A stretch of 64,000 nucleotides of DNA from Pectinatus haikarae (GCF_030813505.1 NZ_JAUSUE010000004.1); one strand, 5' to 3'; shown: positions 32,851-42,544, numbered from the stretch's first letter. Translations and numbers: made by a program. The notes: a model not told the origin generated them from the sequence alone.

Positions 32851-35800
32851 ATGGGTAAATATCGTATTGTTCCGCAATCGGGTGATAAATTTCGCCGGCT
32901 TATTGATTCACTGCCGCTTGACAGTGAATTTATGATGCTTTTGAAGGCCAGCACAATAAAGCATGTAGAAATAGATCTGAGAAAGAATACATGGGAGATA
33001 CTGCTCCATACGTATCAATATCTGCCGGAAGACATGCTCGGTCAGGCTGCCGATTATATAGCGTCAAATTGCGGAGTCAGTGATGTTGCGTTTTATCAGG
33101 ACATTATTGATTTTGCCGCGCAGATAGATAAAAACTGGCAGAAAATAATAACTGCCGCTTCTGATGGCAATCCTACCGTAAAAATTTTGCTGCGCACCGC
33201 CAAATATTATATTGACGGAAATCTGTTGACATTGGAGCTGGCAGGTGAGCTGGCAGGTGAGATTCTGCAGGCTCACAGTGTAAGTAAGGCATTGAAGGAA
33301 ACGATACACGAACTGCTTGAGCTTGAATGCAGAGTTGCTTTTAATACTGTGGATAATGCCGAAGAGCTTTCCGGTGAATGCGGCGATTATGTTATGGTAG
33401 ATTATACTCCGCCGCCGGTAACGGAAAGACCGGCGGAAAAATACGTACCGGCTGTAAAAAATTATGGCACGGGTTCATCCCACGCAGGCGGTTACAGCAG
33501 AAAACAAGCGGGACCGCCGCCGAACAGCACAGATCCCGGCTGGATATACGGCAAGCGTATAACAGGGCAGCCTATGGAAATAGACGGCATAGACGGCGAA
33601 ATGAAGCTGGCTGTCATGCTGGGGAAAATTAACAATATTAATAACCGTGAATTTAAAACCGGCAATAATCTGCTTACTTTCGAACTATCCGATAAGACCA
33701 ACGGTATCGACTGCAAGATCTTTTTTAAGGATAAGGACGAATTTGAACAGGTTAAGGGAAATCTGTCAAACGGATCGGTTATAAAAGTGGCGGGGAGTAT
33801 TCGTTTTGACAGTTTCAACAATGATTTTGTAATGATGCCTGTCAGCATTTATAAAAGCGAAATGAAGAAAAGGGCCGATAACGCACAGGAAAAGAGAGTA
33901 GAACTGCATGCCCATACACATATGAGCAATATGGATGCCGTCGTTTCCGCGAAAGATTTGATCTGTACGGCAGCGGGATGGGGCTGGCCTGCCATTGCCA
34001 TTACTGACCATGGTGTCGTGCAAGCTTTTCCGGAAGCGGCAAAAACAGTTGCTGATAAAAAATTGGATATAAAAATAATATATGGGCTGGAAGGCTACCT
34101 TATTTATGATGAGCAGCAGAAAAGGGCTAATCACATTATCCTGCTTGCCAGGAACGCTATCGGTCTGCGTAATATATACAGGCTTGTATCTCTCTCTCAT
34201 TTGAAGTATCTGCAAAAAAGGCCGCGAATTCCCAAAAAAATACTGGCAGAATACCGCGAGGGCATCATTATAGGTTCAGCCTGCGAAGCCGGTGAATTAG
34301 TAAGGGCTATTGTCGCCGGACAGAGTGACGAGGAGTTGCTGCAAATAGCTTCTTTTTACGACTATCTGGAAATACAACCGATCGGCAACAATGAATTTTT
34401 AATACGCAGTGAAAATTTTCCTGATATAAAAACGGATGACGATTTGCGAAAAATAAATCTGAAGGTGGCTGAGCTGGCAAAAAAGCTGGATAAGATGCTT
34501 ATTGCCACATGTGATGTCCATTTTCTTAACCCGCAGGACAGCATTTACAGGGCTATCCTTATGACAGGGAAAGGCTTTAAAGATGCAGACCAGCAGCCGC
34601 CGCTGTATCTGCGTACAACGGAAGAGATGCTGGGTGAGTTCACATATTTGGGAGAAGATCTGGCATACAAAGCGGTGGTGGAAAATCCCCGTAAAATAGC
34701 CGAAATGATCGATGTGATAAAGCCCATACCGGACGATCTGTATTCACCGATGATACCGGGAGCGGACGAGCAGATACATGATATGAGCTATGCAAAAGCG
34801 AAGCTGCTTTATGGCGAGAATTTGCCGCAGATAGTGTCGGAACGTCTCGAAATGGAACTGAGATCGATAATCGGACACGGCTTTGCCGTGCTGTATCTGA
34901 TAGCGCACAAGCTCGTTAAAAAATCACTTGACGATGGATATCTTGTAGGTTCGAGAGGATCTGTAGGATCTTCTTTTGTAGCGACGATGACTGATATTAC
35001 TGAGGTCAATCCTCTGCCGCCGCATTGGCGCTGTCCGAAATGCTGCAATAGCGAATTTATAACTGACGGCTCTTATGGCTGCGGATTCGATCTGCCCAAT
35101 AAGACATGCCAGTATTGCGGCACAGAAATGATAAAAGACGGGCACGATATACCGTTTGCGGTATTCATGGGATTTGACGGCGATAAAGTTCCTGATATAG
35201 ATTTGAATTTTTCGGGAGATTATCAGCCGGTCGCTCATAAATATACAGAAGAATTGTTTGGTAAAGATAATGTTTTTCGTGCCGGTACTATAGCAACAGT
35301 GGCTGATAAAACTGCTTACGGGTATGTCCGCGGGTATTTTAACGATAAGGGTTTGAAAAAACGCGATGCGTATATAAACAGTCTTGTCGCCGGCTGCACG
35401 GGAGTAAAAAGGACGACGGGACAGCATCCGGGCGGTATTATGGTTATCCCGAGAAATATGGATGTCCACCATTTCACGCCCATACAGCATCCTGCTGATG
35501 ATAAGGATACAGCCACTATTACGACTCATTTTGACTACCATTCCATCAGCAGTCGTCTCGTAAAGCTGGATATTCTGGGGCATGATGATCCGACTGTCAT
35601 AAAAATGCTTGAAAATATAACACACCGTGATCCAAAAACCATTCCCTTTGATGATCCGGCCACCATGAGCCTTTTTTCATCCACGGAAGCTTTGGGAGTG
35701 ACACAGGAAGAACTTGGCGCCACTTCGGGGACTTTTGGCATACCTGAATTTCGGACTCCTTTTACGCGGCAGATGATAGATGATACGAGACCGGAAAAGT

Positions 35801-36621
35801 TCAGTGATCTTGTGCGAATAAGCGGTTTCTCCCATGGTACGGATGTTTGGCTCAATAATGCACAGGATCTTATAAAAAATGGTGTGTGTTCTCTGTCAGA
35901 CGCTATTTCTGCCCGCGACGATATAATGATGTATTTGATCCATAAAGGGATAGAACCACTTCTGGCTTTTAAAACTATGGAGAACGTCCGCAAAGGGCGC
36001 GGGATCAAAGATGATGTGGTAGCAGAACTTAAGGCAGGCGGCATTCCCGATTGGTTTATAGATTCCTGTCAGAAAATAAAATATCTTTTCCCGCGGGCCC
36101 ATGCTACAGCTTATGTTATGATGGCTTATCGGATTGCTTTTTGCAAAGTGCATTATCCGTTGGCTTTTTATGCAGCATATTTTTCCATACGTGCCGATGA
36201 ATTTGATGCTCATCTTATAGCACAGGGACAGCAGGCCGTTAAAAACCGTCTGAGTGAATTGGCCGAGGAAGAAAAGATAAAAAAACTTTCGGTAAAGGAA
36301 AAGGGATTGCAGGTAGTGCTGGAACTTGCCTGGGAAATGTATCTGCGAGGCTATACCGTGGAAAAAGCGGATTTGTATGAATCAATGGCAGATAAATTCA
36401 TTATGCATGAGAAATCGCTGCTGCCGCCTCTTTCTGCATTGCCGGGAGTGGGGATAACTGCGGCAAATAATATTGTGGAAGCCCGTAAACAGGGAGAATT
36501 TTCTTCTGTTGATGATTTGAAAAAAAGAGCAGGTGTACCGACACCGTCTATTGAGATACTGCGCGAGCACGGATGCTTGGACGGTATGAATGAAACGGAT
36601 CAGATCGCTCTGTTTGTGTAG
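32851..36621 (+). CDS. polC: DNA polymerase III alpha subunit, PolC type, lacking the exonuclease domain
   Basis: This is the replicative polymerase. The 1256-residue product has an N-terminal region, an OB fold (NREFKTGNNLLTFELSDKT), a PHP domain (VELHAHTHMSNMDAV and TDHGVVQAFPEA), a zinc module with paired cysteines (CPKCCNSEF and CQYCG), palm aspartates PDIDLNFSGDYQ, QHPGGIMVIP, and a C-terminal HhH (LPGVGITAANNIV). In Bacillus PolC a proofreading exonuclease is inserted into the PHP domain after the YGLE segment. Here YGLEGYLIYDE leads directly into ANHIILLARN, so that insert is absent, which accounts for the short length. The reading frame is intact. Confidence 0.94.
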   Translation: MGKYRIVPQSGDKFRRLIDSLPLDSEFMMLLKASTIKHVEIDLRKNTWEILLHTYQYLPEDMLGQAADYIASNCGVSDVAFYQDIIDFAAQIDKNWQKIITAASDGNPTVKILLRTAKYYIDGNLLTLELAGELAGEILQAHSVSKALKETIHELLELECRVAFNTVDNAEELSGECGDYVMVDYTPPPVTERPAEKYVPAVKNYGTGSSHAGGYSRKQAGPPPNSTDPGWIYGKRITGQPMEIDGIDGEMKLAVMLGKINNINNREFKTGNNLLTFELSDKTNGIDCKIFFKDKDEFEQVKGNLSNGSVIKVAGSIRFDSFNNDFVMMPVSIYKSEMKKRADNAQEKRVELHAHTHMSNMDAVVSAKDLICTAAGWGWPAIAITDHGVVQAFPEAAKTVADKKLDIKIIYGLEGYLIYDEQQKRANHIILLARNAIGLRNIYRLVSLSHLKYLQKRPRIPKKILAEYREGIIIGSACEAGELVRAIVAGQSDEELLQIASFYDYLEIQPIGNNEFLIRSENFPDIKTDDDLRKINLKVAELAKKLDKMLIATCDVHFLNPQDSIYRAILMTGKGFKDADQQPPLYLRTTEEMLGEFTYLGEDLAYKAVVENPRKIAEMIDVIKPIPDDLYSPMIPGADEQIHDMSYAKAKLLYGENLPQIVSERLEMELRSIIGHGFAVLYLIAHKLVKKSLDDGYLVGSRGSVGSSFVATMTDITEVNPLPPHWRCPKCCNSEFITDGSYGCGFDLPNKTCQYCGTEMIKDGHDIPFAVFMGFDGDKVPDIDLNFSGDYQPVAHKYTEELFGKDNVFRAGTIATVADKTAYGYVRGYFNDKGLKKRDAYINSLVAGCTGVKRTTGQHPGGIMVIPRNMDVHHFTPIQHPADDKDTATITTHFDYHSISSRLVKLDILGHDDPTVIKMLENITHRDPKTIPFDDPATMSLFSSTEALGVTQEELGATSGTFGIPEFRTPFTRQMIDDTRPEKFSDLVRISGFSHGTDVWLNNAQDLIKNGVCSLSDAISARDDIMMYLIHKGIEPLLAFKTMENVRKGRGIKDDVVAELKAGGIPDWFIDSCQKIKYLFPRAHATAYVMMAYRIAFCKVHYPLAFYAAYFSIRADEFDAHLIAQGQQAVKNRLSELAEEEKIKKLSVKEKGLQVVLELAWEMYLRGYTVEKADLYESMADKFIMHEKSLLPPLSALPGVGITAANNIVEARKQGEFSSVDDLKKRAGVPTPSIEILREHGCLDGMNETDQIALFV

Positions 36622-36626
36622 AGAAA

Positions 36627-36664
36627 ATAAAAAAACACCATCCTTAAAAGAATGGTGTTTTTTT
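36627..36664. terminator. Bidirectional terminator of polC and the minus-strand small RNA
   Basis: AAACACCAT pairs with ATGGTGTTT, extended inward by CTT/AAG, with A and T runs on both sides, so it works in both directions. Confidence 0.9.
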
Positions 36665-36861
36665 ACGCCCATGATGCCGTATCTTCTTACATGCCTAGAC
36701 CTGCATAATGCAGGGCGGTACCTTAAGACGATACTTTTGCTATTCGTTCGGAGACGATCCAGCAGCCATATGACAAAGTCAGGTTCCTTTTGAAAATGAG
36801 TAAGGTTAGACATAATTAAAAAGCTTACGTACACCGCAGGCATAACGCATGCGTTATTTCT
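36665..36861 (-). ncRNA. Candidate small structured RNA (6S-like), minus strand
   Basis: A region of about 197 bases without a credible ORF lies between a consensus promoter and a terminator. On the minus strand the two ends pair in sections: ACGC...GCGT, ATGCCT/AGGCAT, GCGGT/ACCGC, then TAAG/CTTA and CTTTT/AAAAG. A small CCTGC/GCAGG hairpin sits on the 3' side, and the 5' end has a 16-base palindrome (ATAACGCATGCGTTAT). A long interrupted rod of this size with a side hairpin is how 6S RNA looks. I cannot confirm this without a covariance search. Confidence 0.5.
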
Positions 36862-36867
36862 TAATAA

Positions 36868-36896
36868 ATAATAGCATAAATAAAAATGCGGTGCAA
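36868..36896 (-). promoter_or_regulatory. Promoter of the candidate small RNA
   Basis: On the minus strand TTGCAC (36891-36896) is followed after exactly 17 bases by TATTAT (36868-36873). The plus-strand gap from here to 37050 holds no other supported feature. Confidence 0.6.
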
Positions 36897-37050
36897 GACT
36901 TGACAAATAATAAGGAGTAAACCTGCAGTTTACTTAGTTGTGCTATAGGAATATTTTTGGTAAAATTGGTGTAGCTTAAGTACTTGATAATTTAATAAAG
37001 CAAATAGAATTTTTATATAATTCTTTGGTAGAAAGAGGTTTCATAAATTA

Positions 37051-37386
37051 ATGGAAAATAAATTTTGTGTCGCAGTAAGCTATTTTACACTTGGGGATTA
37101 CAATGATGTCGGCTATGTTGAATACAGTGCAGAAAATAAAGCTGCTGAAGTGATTTTAAAATCAGAACAGGCTGTGGCAGCTGTTAAAGAATTTTTCTCG
37201 AAAAGCCTTACTCTTCAGGTGCCGCATAAAACAATGCATGATTTTACATCTATTACCATAAAGCCATTGGAGAATCTGGAGAATTTTAAGCTTGCGCTGA
37301 CCAGGCTATGGGAAAATACCAATGTGTATGTTGATTGGAGTCGTCCCGTAGAATATGTTCTGAAAACACTGCATGAAGGTAAATGA
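37051..37386 (+). CDS. Hypothetical 111-residue protein
   Basis: I do not recognise this gene. The product is a soluble protein without signal peptide or membrane helix. It has mixed helix and strand character (VAVSYFTLGDYNDVGYVEY, AVAAVKEFFSK) and a C-terminal YVDWSRPVEYVLKTLHEGK. An AAGAGG site lies about 13 bases before the ATG, rather far. A good terminator follows 50 bases after the stop, supporting a real transcript. It stands alone between the small-RNA locus and the LUD-protein gene. Confidence 0.65.
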   Translation: MENKFCVAVSYFTLGDYNDVGYVEYSAENKAAEVILKSEQAVAAVKEFFSKSLTLQVPHKTMHDFTSITIKPLENLENFKLALTRLWENTNVYVDWSRPVEYVLKTLHEGK

Positions 37387-37437
37387 TTTTGATTTGGCTG
37401 TGCGGTGCCGATCTGTTTCATATCAGTGTGTAACTTC

Positions 37438-37475
37438 TAAACGATTCAGCTGTTTGCTGGATCGTTTTCGTTTTT
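37438..37475 (+). terminator. Terminator after the hypothetical gene at 37051
   Basis: AAACGATTCAGC pairs with GCTGGATCGTTT (one G-T pair) around TGTTT, followed by T-rich sequence ending in eight T. It may also serve the converging LUD gene. Confidence 0.85.
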
Positions 37476-37536
37476 TTTGACAATATATGAGTTTGAGTAT
37501 CAGAAAAAATTATTTGCAGATTTTTAGGAAATTGTA

Positions 37537-38178
37537 TTAGTAGCCTAATTGTTCATTGACAATAATGACTTTTATTCTGTCCTTGGTAAATTGACGTTTG
37601 ATAACGACAAAGGTGTTGCAAATCCTTTCAGGGCTTTTACAGTCGACACAATACCCTAAAGTTGCGCAAGGCGTATTTTTATTCAAGCGTTTTGCATCCA
37701 GTGGGGCAGCGTAATTTCTCACTCGTTTTTCTGCTTCAGCTAAATCGCTCACAATTTTGTTTACTCCGACAACAATGATAACTTGTGCCGGACCATATAT
37801 CATTGGAGCCACTCTGCTGCCGTTTCCGTCTATATTTGACAATTCTCCGTGTTCTGTCAGTGCACTTGTCCCGGATAAAAAAGTATCTGCACTGAAATTA
37901 GCCTGATACAATTGTTTTTTTTCTTCACTGGTAATCCCGTCTTTGTACTTGTCGAGAAAATCATATGAGCCATTTCGCAGTAAATCAACTATTCCCGTAT
38001 CGAATAATGTCACAGAATCACCGATGCCCACTCTGGAACCATCAGGAATAAGTTGTTTAATTTTTTCCCTTAATTCGAAATTATTATTTACAAATAATCC
38101 GCAAATATTATTTTTTTCGAGATTGCCGATTGTTTTTTCTACTTTGTTTTTTATGTACCAAGAGATTACTTTATCCAT
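37537..38178 (-). CDS. LUD-domain protein (LutC/YkgG-like, DUF162)
   Basis: The 213-residue product matches lactate-utilisation LUD-domain proteins found singly in many anaerobes: SRVGIGDSVTLFDTGIVDLLR near residue 50, FLSGTSALTEHGELSNIDGNG and GVNKIVSDLAEAEKRVRNYAAP. Typical LutC partners (LutA, LutB) are absent. A late cluster CVDCKSPERIC may bind metal. The start at 38178 (MDKVISWYI) matches the family N-terminus; in-frame starts up to 38223 lie upstream and are less likely. Function in this stand-alone form is unknown. Confidence 0.82.
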   Translation of the reverse strand: MDKVISWYIKNKVEKTIGNLEKNNICGLFVNNNFELREKIKQLIPDGSRVGIGDSVTLFDTGIVDLLRNGSYDFLDKYKDGITSEEKKQLYQANFSADTFLSGTSALTEHGELSNIDGNGSRVAPMIYGPAQVIIVVGVNKIVSDLAEAEKRVRNYAAPLDAKRLNKNTPCATLGYCVDCKSPERICNTFVVIKRQFTKDRIKVIIVNEQLGY

Positions 38179-38221
38179 ATTCAACATATACTCCATGTAT
38201 TTTTTACAGAAATTATAGATC

Positions 38222-38265
38222 AAAAAATGCAGCGAAGACAGATGGTTTTTCGTCTGTCTTCGCTG
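38222..38265 (-). terminator. Terminator of the chemoreceptor gene
   Basis: A 13-base-pair stem, CAGCGAAGACAGA (38230-38242) with TCTGTCTTCGCTG (38253-38265), is followed by TGCATTTTTT on the minus strand, just after the chemoreceptor stop. Confidence 0.85.
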
Positions 38266-38273
38266 AAAGTTTT

Positions 38274-39989
38274 TTAGAATTTAAATTTGTGCAGCTCTAT
38301 CTGCGATTCTTGGGCTAATTTTGCCAGTGATTCACTTGCCGAGGCTATTTCTTCCGCAGAGGCTGATTGCTCTTCTGTTGCGGCAGCTATAGACTGCATT
38401 TCAGAAGTAATATTATCGCCTTGTTTTTCAATAGTATCAACTTCATGACGGACATTTTTTGCATTTTCGGTTACTTTATCCACAGCAGATGCCATAGAAT
38501 TCATCTGAGTAGATACCTTATCGACAAGAACGTTGATTTCGGCAAACATATTGTGCAGATCTTCAACTGATTTTGCACCTTCAATGACTTCGGTGCGGCC
38601 TTTCTGCATTGCTGTTACAGCTCCCGCGGTATCGGATTGGATACTGGTGATAAGTTCAGTTATTCTGGCAGTTGCTTCTTGTGATTGCTCTGCCAGTTTT
38701 CTGACCTCTTCAGCCACCACTGCAAACCCTTTTCCATGTTCTCCGGCTCTGGCTGCTTCAATGGCAGCATTAAGAGCAAGTAAATTTGTCTGACCGGCTA
38801 TATTGGCAATAGTATCTATTATCTGCCCGATTTCCTGCGAGTTTTCACCCAGCTTTTCAACTATTTCCGCAGAAGAACGCACGGTATCTTCAACTTTTTT
38901 TATCTTTTCCACAGAAGTATTGATTGAATTATTGCCTGCAGTAATGCGGTCAGCCACGCTGGCTGCATGATCGGCGACTTTATCGGACTCAGCACGTATA
39001 TCTTCGATCGATGATGTAATATGGTCTACGGCTGATTTTCCTTTTTGGACTGCACTTTTATGCTGGTCGGCTACCTCCGCAGTTTCAGTGGCAGATTGAG
39101 CTACCTGTGTAGCTGTCTGCGAGGCCTGCATAGAGCTTGCCGTGAGTTCTTCGGAGGATGCAGCGACCTGCTCTACAGAACCATTCATTTTTTTCATAAA
39201 AACAGATACGTTAGCAATAACTTCAACAAGTGCATCGGCCATTTGTCCAAATTCATCTTTGCGGTTCATCTTAGATTTTTCAGGTTGACGATAGTCCCCA
39301 TCGCGCAGTTTATGACATTCTTCGATCATTGCATTTAATGAAGAGACTATTTCTTTTAAAAACCAGCCGCAGAAAACAAGCAATATTAGAATAATGATTA
39401 CAGTTTTCATGAGCATGCTGTATATTGCCGATTGGGTATCATGATTATTCTGATCATTAACATTTTTGACAGCTATGTCTTCGATCTTATTCAATTCATC
39501 AAGAGCGTCGCGCAATTTTATGGTGTCGGCAGCTCCTTGGTTTTCATAAAGTGCAGCGGCTTCCTCTTTTTTCCCCTGAAGGCTGAGGTCAACTATGCTT
39601 TGCATAGTGTTTTTAAAGGTTTGCCAGTTTTCGTGGGCAGCTGCTATTTTTTCTCTGCCCTCCGGTGATGCTGTTTCCTGATATTTTTTCCATTGTGCTT
39701 CATAATCATCACTGAATTTTTTTATATCAGCCTGGCGCTGCTGTAATTTTGCGGGATCCTTTTCGATGATCATCTGCAGCACCCGGTTCTGCACCACACG
39801 GCTGTCCACTGTCGTTTCATTGATATATTGGACAGACTGCATATTCTGAGAATAAATACTTCCCATAGCGGACTGCGCTTTACTCAGATATGAATATCCG
39901 GTGTAACCGACCATAATCATTCCGGCGGCGGCAACAAAAATTACAATAGCCATTTTATAGGCTACCTTAAGATTATTTAATTTTTCCAT
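38274..39989 (-). CDS. Methyl-accepting chemotaxis protein with four-helix-bundle sensor
   Basis: The 571-residue chemoreceptor has a first membrane helix (about residues 12-33), a periplasmic four-helix-bundle domain of about 150 residues, a second helix (TVIIILILLVFCGWFL, near 195), a HAMP domain (MIEECHKLRDGDYRQ) and a long cytoplasmic signalling coiled coil. The hairpin tip has the invariant IANIAGQTNLLALNAAIEAARAGE (read across about residues 395-418). It signals to CheA/CheW; the ligand is unknown. No other chemotaxis gene is adjacent. The protein is complete, unlike the second receptor at the end of the window. Confidence 0.95.
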   Translation of the reverse strand: MEKLNNLKVAYKMAIVIFVAAAGMIMVGYTGYSYLSKAQSAMGSIYSQNMQSVQYINETTVDSRVVQNRVLQMIIEKDPAKLQQRQADIKKFSDDYEAQWKKYQETASPEGREKIAAAHENWQTFKNTMQSIVDLSLQGKKEEAAALYENQGAADTIKLRDALDELNKIEDIAVKNVNDQNNHDTQSAIYSMLMKTVIIILILLVFCGWFLKEIVSSLNAMIEECHKLRDGDYRQPEKSKMNRKDEFGQMADALVEVIANVSVFMKKMNGSVEQVAASSEELTASSMQASQTATQVAQSATETAEVADQHKSAVQKGKSAVDHITSSIEDIRAESDKVADHAASVADRITAGNNSINTSVEKIKKVEDTVRSSAEIVEKLGENSQEIGQIIDTIANIAGQTNLLALNAAIEAARAGEHGKGFAVVAEEVRKLAEQSQEATARITELITSIQSDTAGAVTAMQKGRTEVIEGAKSVEDLHNMFAEINVLVDKVSTQMNSMASAVDKVTENAKNVRHEVDTIEKQGDNITSEMQSIAAATEEQSASAEEIASASESLAKLAQESQIELHKFKF

Positions 39990-40077
39990 AAAATAGTCCT
40001 CCCATTTATTAACTTATATGAATACATTAAACAGATTGAATCGCTTATCCTGCGAGAATAAAAATCACTGATATACA

Positions 40078-40125
40078 AGAAGCAGGGGTGATACAAAGGA
40101 ATCCGCATCGTCCCTGCTTTGTTTT
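40078..40125 (-). terminator. Possible terminator of nrdJ
   Basis: AGCAGGG and CCCTGCT flank a loop of about 30 bases just downstream of the nrdJ stop. The T tract on the minus strand is poor, so the call is tentative. Confidence 0.4.
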
Positions 40126-40146
40126 ACTATCTTGTTTTATAATTTA

Positions 40147-42396
40147 TTATTCGCATTTTGACCAGCCGCAGTATGTGCAGGTTACGCAGTTGCCTTCTGG
40201 TTTAAGTGTATAATGACTGCATTCGGGGCATTTTTTATTGATAGCGGCATCCTCTGCGCTATTAGTGTATTTTTCAGCAGGTTTTTTTTGCTGTGTTTCA
40301 TTATATATTTCTGCCAGTGCCGAAGCGATGGCATTACCACAGGAAAGAGATATATCACGTCTGCCACCGCGGATGAGCGCCTGACAGGCGGAGCATTTGC
40401 TCACGGCGAGCTGTTTTATTATATGTTTCACGCTTATGCCGGACCGGAGAGCGAGTGATGTCAGCCGGGTAATCGTTGCTATATTGCTTGAGCATCCGCC
40501 GGAGGCATTGGTGAAAACTTCAAATACCTGTCCGTCAGATGTTTTGTTGATCGTGATGTAAAGTTTGTCGACGCATGAGGTATGTCTGACTAAGGTGCAG
40601 CCATCAAGGCGGGCAATGTCATCTCTTTTGATAGGTTGAATAGTGTCATATTCTATTTTTGTTTTTGGTTCTGAAACACCCAGTATATTGCCGCGCCTGC
40701 AGCCGTCCCGAAATACGGTTATGCCCTTGCATCCGGACTTCCAGGCTGCAATGTATATATCTTTTATTTCCTCAGGAGTTGCATCATGGCGAAGATTGAC
40801 TGTGGAAGAGATAGAGTTGTCTACATATTTTTGCATGGCAGCCTGCAGTTTTACACGATCAAGATAAGGAATATGATGACTTTCGATTATCCAGGGGAAG
40901 CGTTTTTTTATTTCCGCATCATCAATATCATAGGGCAGTTTATGGTACTCGAGAAGCTCTTTTATGGCATGCGCATAAACTTTAAAAGATTTTTTTTCAC
41001 CTTCCATTTTATGGGTCGTGCGCATATAGCTTATTTTATAAAGCGGTTCGCAGCCGCCGGAGAAAGTTCCCATAAGAAGTGAGATCGTTCCTGTTGGGGC
41101 AATAGACAATAAGGTGCCGTTTCGCAGACCGTTTTCTTTTATATTGTCATATACATCGGGAGCTTCTTTATATAGTAATTCCATCAGGGGTGATGCCTTG
41201 GTTTTTTCCCATTCATAACGGCCAAAAGTATTTTTTTCTTTGGCTATTTGCGAAGAGGCTCGGGCTGATTCAATAAACATTATACGGATGACATCCGTAA
41301 TAAATTGATTGCCCTGCCGGCTGCCGTATTTTAGTTTCATAGCAATGAGAGCATCGGCAACTCCGAAGAGACCGAGACCTATGCTGCGCCAATCATCTAT
41401 ACATTTTCTGTTGGCTTCAAGAGGTTGGGTTTCGTATCCGTAATCGAGAATCTCATCCAGAGCCCGCACTGCCGTATCAATTGCCGAACGAAAAGGTTTT
41501 TCGTTCAAATGAGGCATTTCGCCAAATTTATCATCAATAAAATTATAAAGATTAATGCTCATGAGATTGCAGGAATTGTAGGCATTACCGCCAAATTCAC
41601 CACAGGGATTAGTTATTTCGATATTGTAATCACTATAGCCGCTGAGTAGTGTGTAATTATTGAGCTTGTCGACAAATAAGGCACCAGGGTCACCCCAATC
41701 CCATTGAGTACGGCAGTATTCTTTAAAAAATGAAGCCGCATTTATTTTTTTTCGTATTTTTTCACCGGTAGCTTCAACATCAAATTTCAATTCGTATTCA
41801 TCGTTATTCAGGACAGCCTTCATAAAATCGTCTTTGAAAAGTATGGAAATATTCATCGAAGCCAATTTTTCATTATTTTGTTTCATATGGAGAAATTCGT
41901 AAATGTCAGGATGATCGCAGTTCAGTCCGACCATCATTGCACCGCGGCGTCCGTTCTGGCTGATCACTTCGCCGGTAGAATCAAATATTTTCAGAAAAGA
42001 TACTGATCCGGTTGAGGTACGTGCGGCATTATTGACAAGACTTTCTTTGGGGCGCAGCCTGCTGATATTGACACCGATACCTCCTCCGTAAGAAAATATT
42101 CTTGCAATTTCAGTATTAATTTTGAAGATAGATTCAATATTATCCTCGGGAGACGGTAATATATAACAATTGCTCAGACTTGCTTTGAATTTTCCCTTGG
42201 CACCCGTAGCATATAAAGTCCGTCCTGCAGGGCAGACCGATCCGGCTTCAAGATATTGCCGCATAGCCTTTTGCACGGGGGCAGAAAATATAGAAGTCAC
42301 ACGATCAATAAAAATCTGCGGATCTTTTTCACCCACATGATAGTATTTCGATTTCAGGATATTTTTGCCTATATCACTTTCATACCATTTTTCCAA
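40147..42396 (-). CDS. nrdJ: Adenosylcobalamin-dependent ribonucleotide reductase (class II)
   Basis: NrdJ makes deoxyribonucleotides with a radical generated from adenosylcobalamin. The 749-residue product has ASLSNCYILPSPEDN near residue 72, YGGGIGVNISRLRP, the NPCGE motif (thiyl-radical cysteine with its N and E partners), SIAPTGTISLLMG, and a C-terminal zinc-ribbon-like tail (CPECSHYTLK and CTYCGWSKC) typical of the vitamin-B12-dependent family. The start is TTG at 42396 after AAGGAAG. The cobUSC genes nearby fit its need for B12. A 471-base upstream region carries a promoter, tandem NrdR-like boxes and a structured leader. Confidence 0.95.
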   Translation of the reverse strand: MEKWYESDIGKNILKSKYYHVGEKDPQIFIDRVTSIFSAPVQKAMRQYLEAGSVCPAGRTLYATGAKGKFKASLSNCYILPSPEDNIESIFKINTEIARIFSYGGGIGVNISRLRPKESLVNNAARTSTGSVSFLKIFDSTGEVISQNGRRGAMMVGLNCDHPDIYEFLHMKQNNEKLASMNISILFKDDFMKAVLNNDEYELKFDVEATGEKIRKKINAASFFKEYCRTQWDWGDPGALFVDKLNNYTLLSGYSDYNIEITNPCGEFGGNAYNSCNLMSINLYNFIDDKFGEMPHLNEKPFRSAIDTAVRALDEILDYGYETQPLEANRKCIDDWRSIGLGLFGVADALIAMKLKYGSRQGNQFITDVIRIMFIESARASSQIAKEKNTFGRYEWEKTKASPLMELLYKEAPDVYDNIKENGLRNGTLLSIAPTGTISLLMGTFSGGCEPLYKISYMRTTHKMEGEKKSFKVYAHAIKELLEYHKLPYDIDDAEIKKRFPWIIESHHIPYLDRVKLQAAMQKYVDNSISSTVNLRHDATPEEIKDIYIAAWKSGCKGITVFRDGCRRGNILGVSEPKTKIEYDTIQPIKRDDIARLDGCTLVRHTSCVDKLYITINKTSDGQVFEVFTNASGGCSSNIATITRLTSLALRSGISVKHIIKQLAVSKCSACQALIRGGRRDISLSCGNAIASALAEIYNETQQKKPAEKYTNSAEDAAINKKCPECSHYTLKPEGNCVTCTYCGWSKCE

Positions 42397-42544
42397 AAAA
42401 TTCGCTTCCTTATCAAAAATTATTAATTCAGATGCATCGGTAAGGATGACTGAAGTTTATGAGGAACTTGGCTGCAAAATATAACCACCCGGCTGTGCAG
42501 AAACAAAACTGTAAGCAGGTGGTTGTAATTGGACATACAAAAAG

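Noticed and set aside
34924..35625. 233-codon open frame on the minus strand inside polC
   Set aside because: PolC shows conserved motifs across this stretch. The antisense frame is a by-product of codon bias.
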